Positions 33,195 to 42,634 of a stretch of 64,000 bases of DNA are shown here, piece after piece. The DNA comes from Oegoconia quadripuncta. Lineage: Eukaryota > Arthropoda > Insecta > Lepidoptera > Autostichidae. The notes under the pieces are model-generated. The model was not told the origin of the DNA. It saw only the letters and a program-made list of their open reading frames with translations, and ran no database searches. The DNA is taken from positions 23,438,575-23,502,574 of the forward strand of contig OX438748.1 of assembly GCA_949316235.1 (NCBI GenBank). The letters are read 5' to 3'. A program made the position numbers and the translations under genes. Position 1 is the first letter of the stretch. Each line of letters starts with the position of its first letter.

Positions 33195-33515
33195 ATTTCC
33201 AAGTTTCTTTTATTTTAATTTAATGATGTAATTATATGGAATAGGCTACGAACGAGCCTACACCTTCCTCAAAGGCCGGCAACGCATCTGTGACCCTTTT
33301 GCATGGGCGGCGGTGATTGCTTTCCATCAGGTGACCCGCATGCTCGTTTGCCGCCCTCTCATATATAAAAAAAAACAACGCGACCCTCAAATGACATATG
33401 GCTTTATTCTATGATGATTTTGAAAATAAAAAAACTAAACTACTTATGCCAATACCTTCTTCACTTACCTATTATCCCCTATTTTTTTCCTTACGGTAAA
33501 AAACCCAACCGGTAT
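33195..33515. mobile_element. MITE-1 copy with LINE-J insertion
   Basis: Interior GGAATAGGCTACGAACG is split from CAACGCGACCCTCAAATG by LINE-J. The right arm ends GGTAAAAAACCCAACCGG. Confidence 0.75.
33252..33376 (+). mobile_element. LINE-J 3' fragment
   Basis: GAGCCTACACCTTCCTCAAA, then the 3' UTR and A-tail, with an 18-bp internal deletion before CATGGGCGGCGG. AACG is present on both sides, a short target duplication supported by the uninterrupted MITE-1 consensus. Confidence 0.85.
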
Positions 33516-33789
33516 AAATAAGTTCCGGCTTGACTATCCGGAACTATCTGGGGCTATGGTGGTTAATAAGTCATACCAATGCATTACAAGTTAGCTAGAT
33601 AGACTTGTACACCAATTAGGGACCTCAAAGTTCAAACTATGATGGCTATAGTGGTTTGTGAATCGATAACGACTTCGGAGGATATACGTTATTGTATTAC
33701 CCTTTACCTATATATCGTTGGATAACTATTACGTGAAGGGGTGTATATGATTTACCACTGTCATTATGTCAAAAGTTAACTGTTCATTT
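33516..33789. other. No gene recognised
   Basis: AT-rich, with no repeat boundary seen. Confidence 0.5.
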
Positions 33790-33990
33790 ACTTAACGCTG
33801 TAGACACAAAGTAGAATTTTTCCAAATTGTATTTGTATTGACTTATTTAAAAAGAGCAACCCCTGCGTTTCTAGCTCGTTCTTCTCTGGGGAGACAGCCT
33901 AGTGAATGAGCGATAACTGTATATCATGATGATTTTAAACGTTATTGTTATAATTTACGAAATAAAACATTTTTGATTTGATTTTATTTA
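33790..33990 (+). mobile_element. LINE-Q 3' UTR copy
   Basis: AAAGAGCAACCCCTGCGTTT, CTCGTTCTTCTCTGGGGAG and CGAAATAAAACATTTTTGAT match the tail at 60.9-61.1 kb. Confidence 0.7.
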
Positions 33991-34003
33991 TATTTGATTT
34001 AAC

Positions 34004-34022
34004 TTGAGCCACGGAGGCGGTT
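34004..34022 (-). mobile_element. SINE-A head end, 19 bp
   Basis: TTGAGCCACGGAGGCGGTT only. It is too short to date, but it matches the family end exactly. Confidence 0.6.
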
Positions 34023-34284
34023 ACTTACAAACTTAAAGTTTACCCTTTTCGTTTACACGACAGAGTTCGAACCCAGTGAATTTGTATTCATGATCTTGCA
34101 CCTACAATATTCTATAATAGGTATAATAAAATTCATTAGTTTCTATCAAAATTCAAATTTTGTTTACGGTTACAAAATTAAAACGAGTCCAGAATATTAA
34201 TAGTGGTAGTCGTTATTTGTTGACAATAGCCGCCATCTTAGCTCGAGTTTCACCCTTAAAGTGTCTAATAACAATTTAGTATTT

Positions 34285-34341
34285 ACTGAAAATGCTAAAA
34301 TTTGCAGGCGCCATGTTTATCCCATGACTCTCTGGGCATCA
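34285..34341 (+). repeat. Repeat-E fragment
   Basis: AATTTGCAGGCGCCATGTT and CCCATGACTCTCTGGGCATC. The next SINE follows within a few bases. Confidence 0.55.
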
Positions 34342-34347
34342 AGATTT

Positions 34348-34627
34348 TCTTTTTTTTTTATTCACAACGGGTTGGTGCTTGACCTCAATCACACCTGATG
34401 TTAAGTGAAGATGAGGCCGAAGGTGGAAGCGTACTGACCTGGAAACCCTAACACATTTGGGGGACTGGCTATCTTATCTCCGACAACCGGAACACACCAA
34501 TGCTATTAACATTGCTGCTTAACGGCAGATTCTGATAAGATGGTGGTAGCTAGCCAGGCGGACATTTAAAATGCCCTACCACCAACCAAATCGAGTACTT
34601 AAATATGTACCCCGCTGGGGATCGAAT
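34348..34627 (-). mobile_element. SINE-A, lacks tRNA head end
   Basis: Reversed A-tail and full body. It ends in the B-box region CCCCGCTGGGGATCGAA. Confidence 0.85.
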
Positions 34628-34760
34628 GTGTCTCATTAAATAAAATAACACACGCGGTCAATGCATTAGCCTCCTTTTGGCTTCGTCGTAGCCAGGTAAA
34701 AGAGACACTGATTGAGTTGGTAATATGTGTGTTTATATGTGATAATAATAATATGTATGT

Positions 34761-35008
34761 TGATAACACCAAACACATTTCCAAATTCTATTTGTCCCAG
34801 ACCAACCCTCAGGTTTCAGCAGAATACCAGTGTTTTGTCCGCCTCGGGCAAATCCGTACACTGAGCTGTAGCCTTTTTGTATACTGCGACACACACATTA
34901 TATTTGTTGTTTCTGTAGGTACTTGTGTTTTATTGTTTTAGTTGTATTTTTCATATGTAACATTTGTTATTTGTACATGGATGCAAATAAATGCTTATCT
35001 ATCTATCT
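34761..35008 (+). repeat. Repeat-O, sense copy upstream of Dpr exon
   Basis: AACCCTCAGGTTTCAGCAGA, CCGCCTCGGGCAAATCCG and an AATAAA at 34986-34991 are followed by a TATC tail that ends about 30 bp before the last Dpr exon. It is an inverted relative of 25173-25415. Confidence 0.72.
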
Positions 35009-35037
35009 TTGTGGCTAATTAGCTCTTTCTTTCGCAG

Positions 35038-35144
35038 GTGAAAACCCAGCTGCGATGCAGTCATCGTCACCAGGCTACAGCCGTCTCAAGTTCCACGGAT
35101 TTCTATTAACAGTATTAACGACTTTAAATCTCGTGCTACGGTGA
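35038..35144 (+). CDS. Dpr-family protein, terminal coding exon
   Basis: After TTCGCAG the first two bases complete the Gly codon left by the upstream exon. GENPAAMQ then continues exactly as in Dpr proteins (FNG|ENPAAMQ). The remaining residues are SSSPGYSRLKFHG and FLLTVLTTLNLVLR, then the stop at 35142-35144. A hydrophobic stretch at the very C-terminus suits a GPI-anchor signal, though a short membrane anchor is possible. The phase match and the family junction make this the true 3' end of the gene. Confidence 0.88.
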
Positions 35145-35229
35145 CAATTATTGTATTAACTACCTTTAGGTAAGGTGTTAATGTATATTGTACTCTGTTT
35201 GTATTAGAACACGGTACGTTTTTGCGTGG

Positions 35230-35235
35230 AATAAA
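35230..35235 (+). terminator. Poly(A) signal AATAAA for the Dpr gene
   Basis: Canonical hexamer 86 nt after the stop codon, followed by the T-rich TTTTGTTTATTT. This is the expected distance for a short 3' UTR; other downstream signals may also be used. Confidence 0.7.
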
Positions 35236-36504
35236 TTTTGTTTATTTAGGAATTTTCTAATATATTTTTATATGAGACTTAGGATCGTTCCCATCTGCCG
35301 AAACTTTTTATAATTGTTTAGGGCTTCGAGGTAGCAATAGAGTCACAGGGCACAGTTTTTCAGTAGGCGCATGCAGAGTATCCTGCCTTAGAGGCGCTTA
35401 GAAGGAATTTTACGTAGTGTTTTAACTTTTGGTTATTCTCTACATATATATGAAACCGTGGGCACTGGCCAATGGTCATTGCTCCGAGTTCCTCGACTAG
35501 GTGTGGGAAAAATTTATATTAAGATACAGAAGGCAAAGGACTCCAAAAATTGGCAAAACAACCCATATCAGTAAGGATTGATTTGGGTTGTTGTTGTACA
35601 TAAATACGTACCGGTTTTAGGAATCCTTACTTCAAAAAGACCTCTATAGGATCACTTCGTTGTCCGTCGTTTTCTCAGAAACGCGTGGAGGTGTTGAAAT
35701 TTGATATTAATATCGAATTTCTACGGTCTCCTGGAGCTGCAAAAAACAAGCTTCTAAGTCAACGTTATCAAAAATTACGGCCATTTATGACGTATATTTT
35801 GATACTCGCAAATAAATCGAAACCTGTACCCTGTAATTTTTAATTTTTAAAAATCTAAGACATGATTATGGGAAGCACATGAAAAGAGCTCTGTTAAATT
35901 TTTTTTATTATGTGATTTAGCCCAGAAACTAAAAAATATTTCATGTAAAACCTTTTGAAATAATATTCTATTTTCCAAATAAAAAACAAATTTGGATATA
36001 GCTTTGAAAATCGCAGGAATATGATTAACGAAAGAAAATAAGTCCAATTTCATAGGTAAAGATCCAATATTTTATCCCTTCTCATAATGTGTCGTGTGTC
36101 ATTATTGGAATTAAATACGAAAATCGTTAAATTGGTATCATTTCAGTGATCCCGCAAAAAAGAAAATTTCTCGCCGTTTAAAATTTTAAGAAGCTCACCC
36201 CCTAATACAGCCATTTGGTCAAAAACAACAATAACATTGGTATCATTAATGAGACGAAGGAAATGATGTTCCGAAAACAAAATTATATCGTTTCGAGTCA
36301 ATTTCTCGTAACAGTTTTGGGGGAACGGTCTTTAAGAGCCATCAAACGGCAGTTAAGCTTTCTGGTGAACATTTCCAATGATTGTAAAGTGAAATTGTAA
36401 TGCCCCGTTATATTTGGGTGTTAAAATTATTCGTGCTACTTAATTATGTCGTTATACAAACTTCCCAAATTATATTGCTACTGGGAAAATTTGTGTGAGT
36501 GTAT
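35236..36504. other. Dpr 3' flank, no gene recognised
   Basis: AT-rich. An imperfect inverted pair (AACAACCCATATC, GATTTGGGTTGTTG) lies near 35558-35596. No repeat family was recognised. Confidence 0.5.
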
Positions 36505-36665
36505 ATGTGTGTTTGTTACCTCCTCACGCCTAAACGGCTATACAGATTTGGTTGAAATTTGGTTTGTAGACAGATTAGGACCTGAATTTACATATAGGCT
36601 TCTTTTTATCACGGAAAAGTGACTGGTGCCCGTACGATAGGTATTATTAGTGGGATAGCTTTTGA
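36505..36665 (+). mobile_element. Helitron-F interior fragment
   Basis: CTCACGCCTAAACGGCTATA, GGTTGAAATTTGGTTTGTAG and TTTTTATCACGGAAAAGTGA are a diverged version of the 32.0 kb element. No intact ends were seen. Confidence 0.55.
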
Positions 36666-37054
36666 GTCATATAGAGTAAAACATTTGGTAATAGATGCTT
36701 TTTCCGAATGATGACAGTGATGGTGATGGTGATGACCGTGGTGATGGCGTATTTGTGATAGTGAAGTTTTTTAATATACTGCAAAGTCGTGTGAACTTGA
36801 GGTGGTTGAAATACATAATTTTTGTGATCAAACTTCCTATAATCTTAAAGTTCATGATTTTTGGTAGAAGGATGGAGTCTCATTATAAAATCTACAATAC
36901 TAAAATAAAGTTACCTCTGTGAATTTCATTGCGTTGTAGAAGATGCTAAGATCTCATAAAGCAATTTTCTAGAAAATTCATCAATGGCTGCTTTATATTT
37001 TCTAAAAATTGTTTATTGACTCGTGATATTTGCCCTCGGTGACATTCAATCATA
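36666..37054. other. No gene recognised
   Basis: A GATGGTGATGGTGATGA-type short repeat lies near 36715-36745. Otherwise unremarkable. Confidence 0.5.
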
Positions 37055-37623
37055 ATGCGACCAGCCAAGGCATGGAACTCCCTCCCGGCGTCAGTCTTTC
37101 CTGATTTTTTTTTTTTATTATTATTGACTGGATTCGCGTTTGACCACAATCTTACCTGATGGAAAGTGACGATGTGGTCGGAGATGAAGCACGCGATCTC
37201 AGTATGCCTATTCACTCTGCTCTTGAAAATCCCAAGGTTGTAGGATTCAGGAAAGACTGACGCCGGAAGGGAGTTCCATGCCTTGGCTGTTCGGATGATG
37301 AATGAAGAATCGAACTTCTTACTGCGAATGTTCGGTATATTAACTATATACGGGTGGAATCCCTCCCCACGCCTAGTGGTCCGAAGATGGAAGTGTGACG
37401 GTGGAATAAGATTATGTAATTCCAACGCACACTCCCCGAAATGTATCCTGTAAAAAACTGAGAGACAGGCGACTTTGCGACGGTGACTTTGAATCCTACA
37501 ACCTTGGGATCTTTAAGAGTAGGGTGAATAGGCATCAGAACGCGTGCTTCATTGCCGACCACATCGTCACTTCCCATCAGGTGAGATTGTGGTCAAACGC
37601 GTATCCAGTTAACCATAAAAACA
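37055..37623. mobile_element. LINE-H palindromic cluster (three pieces)
   Basis: Piece 1 (+, 37055-37105) encodes AKAWNSLPASVFP. Piece 2 (-, about 37106-37485) encodes the same region plus upstream residues (GFHPYIVNIPNIRSKKFDSS), ending with the LINE-H 3' terminus. Piece 3 (+, about 37486-37623) carries CCTACAACCTTGGGATCTTT through the 3' terminus. The alternating strands show nested insertion or rearrangement among copies. All are truncated RT C-termini. Confidence 0.78.
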
Positions 37624-38479
37624 AATGATATACCTAGTGTAAAGTTATCGATCGATTTTTTCGAAAATAGTTACAAGAGGTACCTATTATTCTCCGACAC
37701 AATGAAACTAACATAGTAGTGATTTTAATCTAATTGTCGTTTTAATAGTAAGTAGCTATGTTATATCTAAGCTAACGACTTTTTAGAAAACATTTTTATT
37801 CTATCACTGACAAGTACTCTATCCATTTTTAAAAAATCACGGCCATTAAGATTATAGCAAGTTAATATTATATCCTTACTGGAATTCGCCTCTTAGCGCG
37901 GCTCACCCCTACGAATTTCGCTTCGCTACCCGCCCGGCCGTACCCAGATTCGCTATTTGTTCAATAACGACAAGCTCACTTTTACACAATGAAGTGTTAT
38001 TTTAAATAAGTTTATTCCACGCATAAAACAATGTAAAAATGATTTTAAATAATATTACTTAAAAATAATGAATGTTCGGTGGAATGAATGGTTTATAGTT
38101 TATAGATGTCGCGGTCGAATGGTTTTATCAGACGTTTTAACAACTGGCTAGACCTATGTGTATATATGACGGACAGCATAAGCTGGCTAACCGTATACAG
38201 TATCAGTTACAAAACACATTTTATTCAAAATATAGAATTTTTTTTGGACTAATTAATAAAAAAATTCTTACAAATATTTTCTGTTGTTAATACTGAATAA
38301 GAATCGTTTAATGGACTAATTTAGTGATACACACGTATATGTATAAGTGTAAATAGACAATGAACACAATGAAATTGGAATTGAAAATTTATAATAAGTT
38401 TATTATTTGATTATCTTATATTTTATTTTTATTTAAATTTTTGTTTTATTATTAATTGTGGTGATGTTTGCTGCTAAAC
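37624..38479. other. No gene recognised
   Basis: CGAATTTCGCTTCGCTACCC near 37912 is a GC-richer patch. A reversed retroelement tail, AAGAATCGTTTAATGGACTA, lies near 38299. The rest is AT-rich. Confidence 0.45.
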
Positions 38480-38872
38480 CCCAAATTCACTCAGTATTCT
38501 CCTACAATGCTCAAGGTGACCGGAAGAGATCTCTTAAAGAGATAAGCCCACCTTTGAAGTGACGACCGATTGGTGTAGTGGATAGTGACCCTGTCAGCGA
38601 AACCAACGGTTACGGGTTCGATTCCCGCGAGGGGTAAATGTTTGTGTGATGAATACAAATGTAAATATTTATGTATGTTTATCCATTGTCTAGTTCCCAT
38701 AGCACAAGCTTTGCTTAGTTTGGTGACTGGATGATTGGTGTAAGAGTCCGAAATATTTATTATTTTATCATTTGTCATTTGTCATTTATTATTTATTATA
38801 TTTATTATTTGTACGTGACCTATCGTTATTACTCTATCTCATGTAATATTTTGGTGCAATAAAGAATGCAAT
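38480..38872 (+). mobile_element. LINE-D 3' end split by SINE-C
   Basis: Left of the SINE: AAGGTGACCGGAAGAGATCT. Right of it, after an ATTTATTATTT run: ATTTTGGTGCAATAAAGAATG. The two halves together give the LINE-D module. Confidence 0.6.
38561..38768 (+). mobile_element. SINE-C, full length
   Basis: Head GACGACCGATTGGTGTAGTG, B box GGTTCGATTCCC, then the family C body and an ATTTATTATTTTA tail. It is the best-preserved family C copy here. Confidence 0.9.
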
Positions 38873-39226
38873 AACTGAAAATGAAGGTAAAGGGTCGGAC
38901 CACAACGTCCTTAACGATTAAATCAGACCAAATTATAGTAACTATTGTCTAATATCATTGCAAGGGGTTGCAACCCCCCTCGCCCATAGAACAATGTCTT
39001 AATATGTGGAAAAATGTTCGAATATAATGATCCAATGGATAAAACTGTTCGCCATACTTAACTTGGTTATGTAAATGACAAATTCGAAAAGTACTTATTT
39101 TCAGCCTAGGCAGTTAATGAAACGATTGATTTAACCATCTGACTGCAATAAGGTAGTTAGTTGGTTCTATTCTCTATGTACCTTCCAAAGAAGAACAACT
39201 CTAATTATTGCAGAAAACTAACACTT
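38873..39226. other. No gene recognised
   Basis: Nothing was recognised. Confidence 0.5.
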
Positions 39227-39360
39227 TTTAAGTTCTCCATAGCAACTAATTCCTATTTTTTTATGTGTTAATTCGACCATTTCTATTATCTAGACTTATG
39301 TATCCTGCTTACGTATAAATTACATTACAATCGGTTTATTCATTTGGAAGTATTGTACTT
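39227..39360. mobile_element. Foldback-R single arm
   Basis: TGTATCCTGCTTACGTATAA and CAATCGGTTTATTCATTTGG match the right arm of foldback-R. No left arm was found nearby. Confidence 0.55.
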
Positions 39361-39612
39361 TAAATATGGAACACGGTAAGGAATAAACTCGTCTGAAATT
39401 GTATATTTGTCCAATTAACAAGAATTTTCTTTGTGGTGATCTTCACAGTAATTTCTCTTTAATGTATTAAATAAAGTAATGTATATACGATGGACAAATT
39501 CCAATGGTCTATAAATTCATACATACATAACGTCACGATCTCTAACCCAAATGTGGTGGTCAGAGACATCCCAAACATTAACGTTTGGGTGTTTCAAACA
39601 CTAAAAGTTTAA

Positions 39613-39758
39613 TACCGCGTCCCCACTAAGCGACATATGTCCTAGCAGACATCGGTCGACATCGCCTATCAGACATATCGGGCGAGGTCTGGCAACGTCG
39701 CTCGACATCTCCGGGGACAAATATCACTCGACAAATTGTTCTCTAGAAGGGACGCGGG
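39613..39758. mobile_element. TTAA-bounded MITE a, 146 bp
   Basis: It lies between TTAA at 39609-39612 and TTAA at 39759-39762. The ends TACCGCGTCCCC and GGGACGCGGG are inverted. The interior repeats GACAT and CGACATC words. The TTAA target suggests piggyBac-type mobilisation. Confidence 0.72.
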
Positions 39759-39762
39759 TTAA

Positions 39763-39843
39763 CACTTTCCGGAACACATTACGCCTCTAGACATAATAAC
39801 AATAAAACTTCCTATTGTGTCTGGTGATGTGTCCCGGAACGTG
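39763..39843. mobile_element. TTAA-bounded MITE b, 81 bp
   Basis: It lies between TTAA at 39759-39762 and 39844-39847. The ends CACTTTCCGGAACACAT and ATGTGTCCCGGAACGTG are 17-bp inverted repeats with two mismatches. It shares one TTAA with MITE a. Confidence 0.75.
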
Positions 39844-40182
39844 TTAATGCTTGAGCAACATCCATTGTTCACTTTTCGAAATATACAGAAATGCACTGTT
39901 TTTGGTGGAAAATCCTTTTCAAAAAAAGTTTTTTTTTCTTTAATTTTTTGAGGCTTAGAATCTATGTTTATTCCAGCCTCATCAACCTTCTTCACATTAC
40001 TTACAACCTAAAATATCAACAACAAAGTTATATAGCATTCTGGCCTCAGCCGAGGCTGGATCGGCCAGGATGCTGTAAAATACACCGACGTTTTCTCTAC
40101 ACAATTTTAAGCGTTCAAAAAAAGTTATCTTTGCCTACGGATTGCTTCATTCCTGATTCGATCACGTAGTGAAACACCGAGC

Positions 40183-40595
40183 GGCTTTTTGGCGGGATCT
40201 CGGCGAGTGAAGTTGCATTTTTCTTTGTAATTCTTATAATTTGTGCATTCTAACTTTTGAAGCTTAATAGTGGCAGAATATTGTGCAGCAAACGTTAGTG
40301 TTGGTGTACAAGTGAAATGAAGTGTAAGTTAAAGTGCGTAACGGAGCTTTCGGGTTCCCACAAGAAGCCGCCAAAATCTTTTGTGAAGCATTCTGCCACT
40401 TTACTGAAGAATGACTTAACCGTGACTGACTTAACCGTCTGTATACGCCAAGTATACGATGAATTACTTGTTTTGACTGAGACTGACTTATAAACTGAAG
40501 AAATAAGAGACATAAAATTTTTCACTCGAAACTGCCAATAATGTCCCTCGACAGTGAGGTTGACTAGTTGCCATCCTCAAAAATAAGAAGAAGAA
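40183..40595 (+). mobile_element. Retroposon-V copy 1
   Basis: A 413-bp insertion with a 12-bp target duplication (GAAACACCGAGC at 40171-40182 and 40596-40607) and an (AAG)n 3' tail, so it was made by retroposition. It starts GGCTTTTTGGCGGGATCTCG. No tRNA A/B boxes were found. It carries a 58-codon frame (40317-40493) encoding KKPPKSFVKHSATLLKNDL and VYDELLVLTETDL. Its relative at 53.6 kb is about 94 percent identical by eye. The source gene or element is unknown. Confidence 0.85.
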
Positions 40596-40607
40596 GAAAC
40601 ACCGAGC

Positions 40608-41072
40608 ATCGGCTTCTCCATAGCTCGGTGCGTGACCTTGAGCTTTCATTTGAGGCCCATAGTGAGAGACCAAGTTTCAGATCTCTGATCTTTACCAGAT
40701 AATAAACACGGCTGAATTTTGCTTATTAGGAAAATCTATAAGTCGTGAGGGTCACCAATTTGCAGTCGAAGGTTTATTCTTAATTTATAAGAGACACATG
40801 AAAAATTGTACAGTTCTGAAGCCCCTTGTGATTTTGTTTTCTAAAAATAAAAAAAACTCCATTATAATTTTATGTGACAACACATGGGAAAGTTTAATGA
40901 ATAATATGAATAAGAAATATGCCTCAGGAAACACGGCGCTAAAGCTTTTACCGGGAAATCGAGTCGCTGACATTGTTTAGGGATTTAATTTAGGTCGAAA
41001 CAGGTGACATTGTACCATTTTTTTTAATTTATTTAGTATGGTATCAGTGGGGCGTATAATGGTATAATGAAT
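40608..41072. other. No gene recognised
   Basis: AT-rich. Short frames on both strands at 40785-40980 have no family signal. Confidence 0.5.
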
Positions 41073-41222
41073 TACAATTCTCCGAAGAACATTTCGCGCA
41101 AACACGATTCGCCGAATGCCAAGTACATTGTGGAGTGTGTTTTAATTATAAAATGTAATCATGAACAAGCTGCCCATTGTACTCGGCGAACTATGCTTCG
41201 GCGAAACGTGCTTCGGAGTATA
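41073..41222. repeat. Imperfect foldback, about 150 bp
   Basis: CTCCGAAGAACATTTCGCGC at the left pairs with GCGAAACGTGCTTCGGAG at the right, and GATTCGCCGAATGCC with CTCGGCGAACTATG inside. No target duplication was seen. Confidence 0.6.
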
Positions 41223-41265
41223 ATACGCCTCATCAACCTTTACACTACTAATTAGATAATACATA

Positions 41266-41775
41266 GGGTCTAACAAAATTAACCCTTAACAATTAACTTT
41301 GGCAATTGCACGTACATGACAATAAAATAATATATTCATTAAAAAAACAACCCTTTAAAATTTTGTTTCCGAATAAAAAAATTAAATGTAATTGCAAATG
41401 AAAATACAAATTAATAGACTTACTTCATTTCTGTTGTACCTTATTTTATCAATGAGGAAAAAACGGCAACGTTCATATGGAAGACGCCAAACACGAGTCG
41501 CAACCAATCACAGCAAGTTGCGGCGGCGCCGGGGCAAGCGCCAGCGTCTAGCGGTTTGTGGTCGCCTTTCGGCGTCTTCAAAGATACCGCGGCACATATT
41601 TGTGTGTTGTGGCAAAGTACTTAGAGCGCGCGGCCATTAATGTCCGACTCACAAAATTTACATTTCTAAATTTTATTTTTTGAATAAAATCTGTTAACTT
41701 GGTTTATTTTTTTCGTAATAGGTACATGCTATTCATACACTCTGCAAAGTTTGTCGGGTTAATTTTGTTAGACCT
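41266..41775. mobile_element. TIR DNA element, 510 bp, non-coding
   Basis: A 19-bp perfect inverted repeat: GGTCTAACAAAATTAACCC at 41267-41285 and its complement at 41756-41774. The interior is GC-rich at 41500-41640 and contains a 9-bp inverted GAAGACGCC pair. Target duplication is unclear and the superfamily is unassigned. An 82-codon Arg-rich frame inside has no family. Confidence 0.75.
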
Positions 41776-41942
41776 TATATATTTGTCAATGAAATGAAAC
41801 ATGCAGAATCTTACAAACTAAGTAGGTATACATCATGCAGATATAACTGTACTGTAATGGCCCCATCTAGAGCAAGTATAAGTATAAAGTTTTCAAAATA
41901 CTTAATAGGCGTCCTCCAACCGCTGTGTACTTAGCATAAGGA

Positions 41943-42092
41943 TTACAATACAAATACTCTTTATTGCGCAAAATAATTTACAATAATTTTTGATGATAAC
42001 AATAGAATACAATTAGGCGGTCTTATCACTAAAAGCGATCTCTTCCAGACAACCCACAGTTATGGGACATTTGTAGGTAGAAAAATAGGTAG
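41943..42092 (-). mobile_element. LINE-D 3' end, reversed
   Basis: CAATACAAATACTCTTTATT, GGCGGTCTTATCACTAAAAG and CGATCTCTTCCAGACAACCC. Confidence 0.75.
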
Positions 42093-42490
42093 GGTGCATT
42101 AGGGTGGATTAATTTGTAAACGCAAATAAACATTTTTCTTTTTTTTTTTGGTACAATATTACAGGCAAATACAACAAGCAATATTACAATATTTATTCGG
42201 TATCACGAATGGTGGATATGTTACCATATTACCATCACCATACAGTCAGTACACTTAATTGGTCCCTTTTGTAAGGCAAGTAGACATTTTTTTCCTTCAA
42301 AATAAATATTTTGAGCTGATGAATGAATGCCAGAACATCATGCATAAACAAGGAAATCAATGAGTCTCCCACACCAACCATTGAGACTCACGTATTCAAT
42401 TATAAACTCAAGTAGACATACCTACACTACGCATCGAATTCTAAGTAATTTCATACACATATCAACAGCTTAAATAAGTCTACTATAGCA
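42093..42490. other. No gene recognised
   Basis: ACAATATTACAGGCAAATAC and nearby repeats of CAATATTACAAT. No gene was seen. Confidence 0.45.
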
Positions 42491-42634
42491 CTAGTAGCGT
42501 GACAGGCGAAATAAACTTTTATGTCGCGCGATATAACATTTGTCCTGCTCATTCACTTGGACGAAACATAAAGCTATCCCACTCCCACTCCTTCGTCGCG
42601 CGCGACAAACGATATCCTAATACGGGGGCTGGAG
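42491..42634 (+). repeat. Repeat-W copy
   Basis: GTGACAGGCGAAATAAACTT, GTCCTGCTCATTCACTTGGA, CTATCCCACTCCCACTCC and CGCGCGCGACAAACGATATC. It aligns along its length with the reversed copy at 61561. Confidence 0.75.

Larger units (their letters stand above)
22982..35037 (+). other. Last Dpr intron, 12,056 bp
   Basis: It begins GTAAGT and ends TCTTTCTTTCGCAG, phase 1. It is filled with SINEs, MITE-1 copies, a Helitron-F, LINE ends and repeat O. A likely branch site, CTAAT, sits at 35015-35019, 20 nt before the exon. Confidence 0.88.
39520..39905 (-). repeat. Repeat-M copy split by two TTAA MITEs
   Basis: Reversed repeat-M: GGTCAGAGACATCCCAAACA on the left, GCTTGAGCAACATCCATTGT on the right. 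The gap between is filled exactly by two TTAA-bounded hairpin elements. Confidence 0.65.

Noticed and set aside
41392..41640. An 82-codon Arg-rich frame as a small basic protein
   Set aside because: It lies inside a TIR element with inverted ends and a GC-rich centre. Its composition is explained by the repeat, and there is no homology signal.
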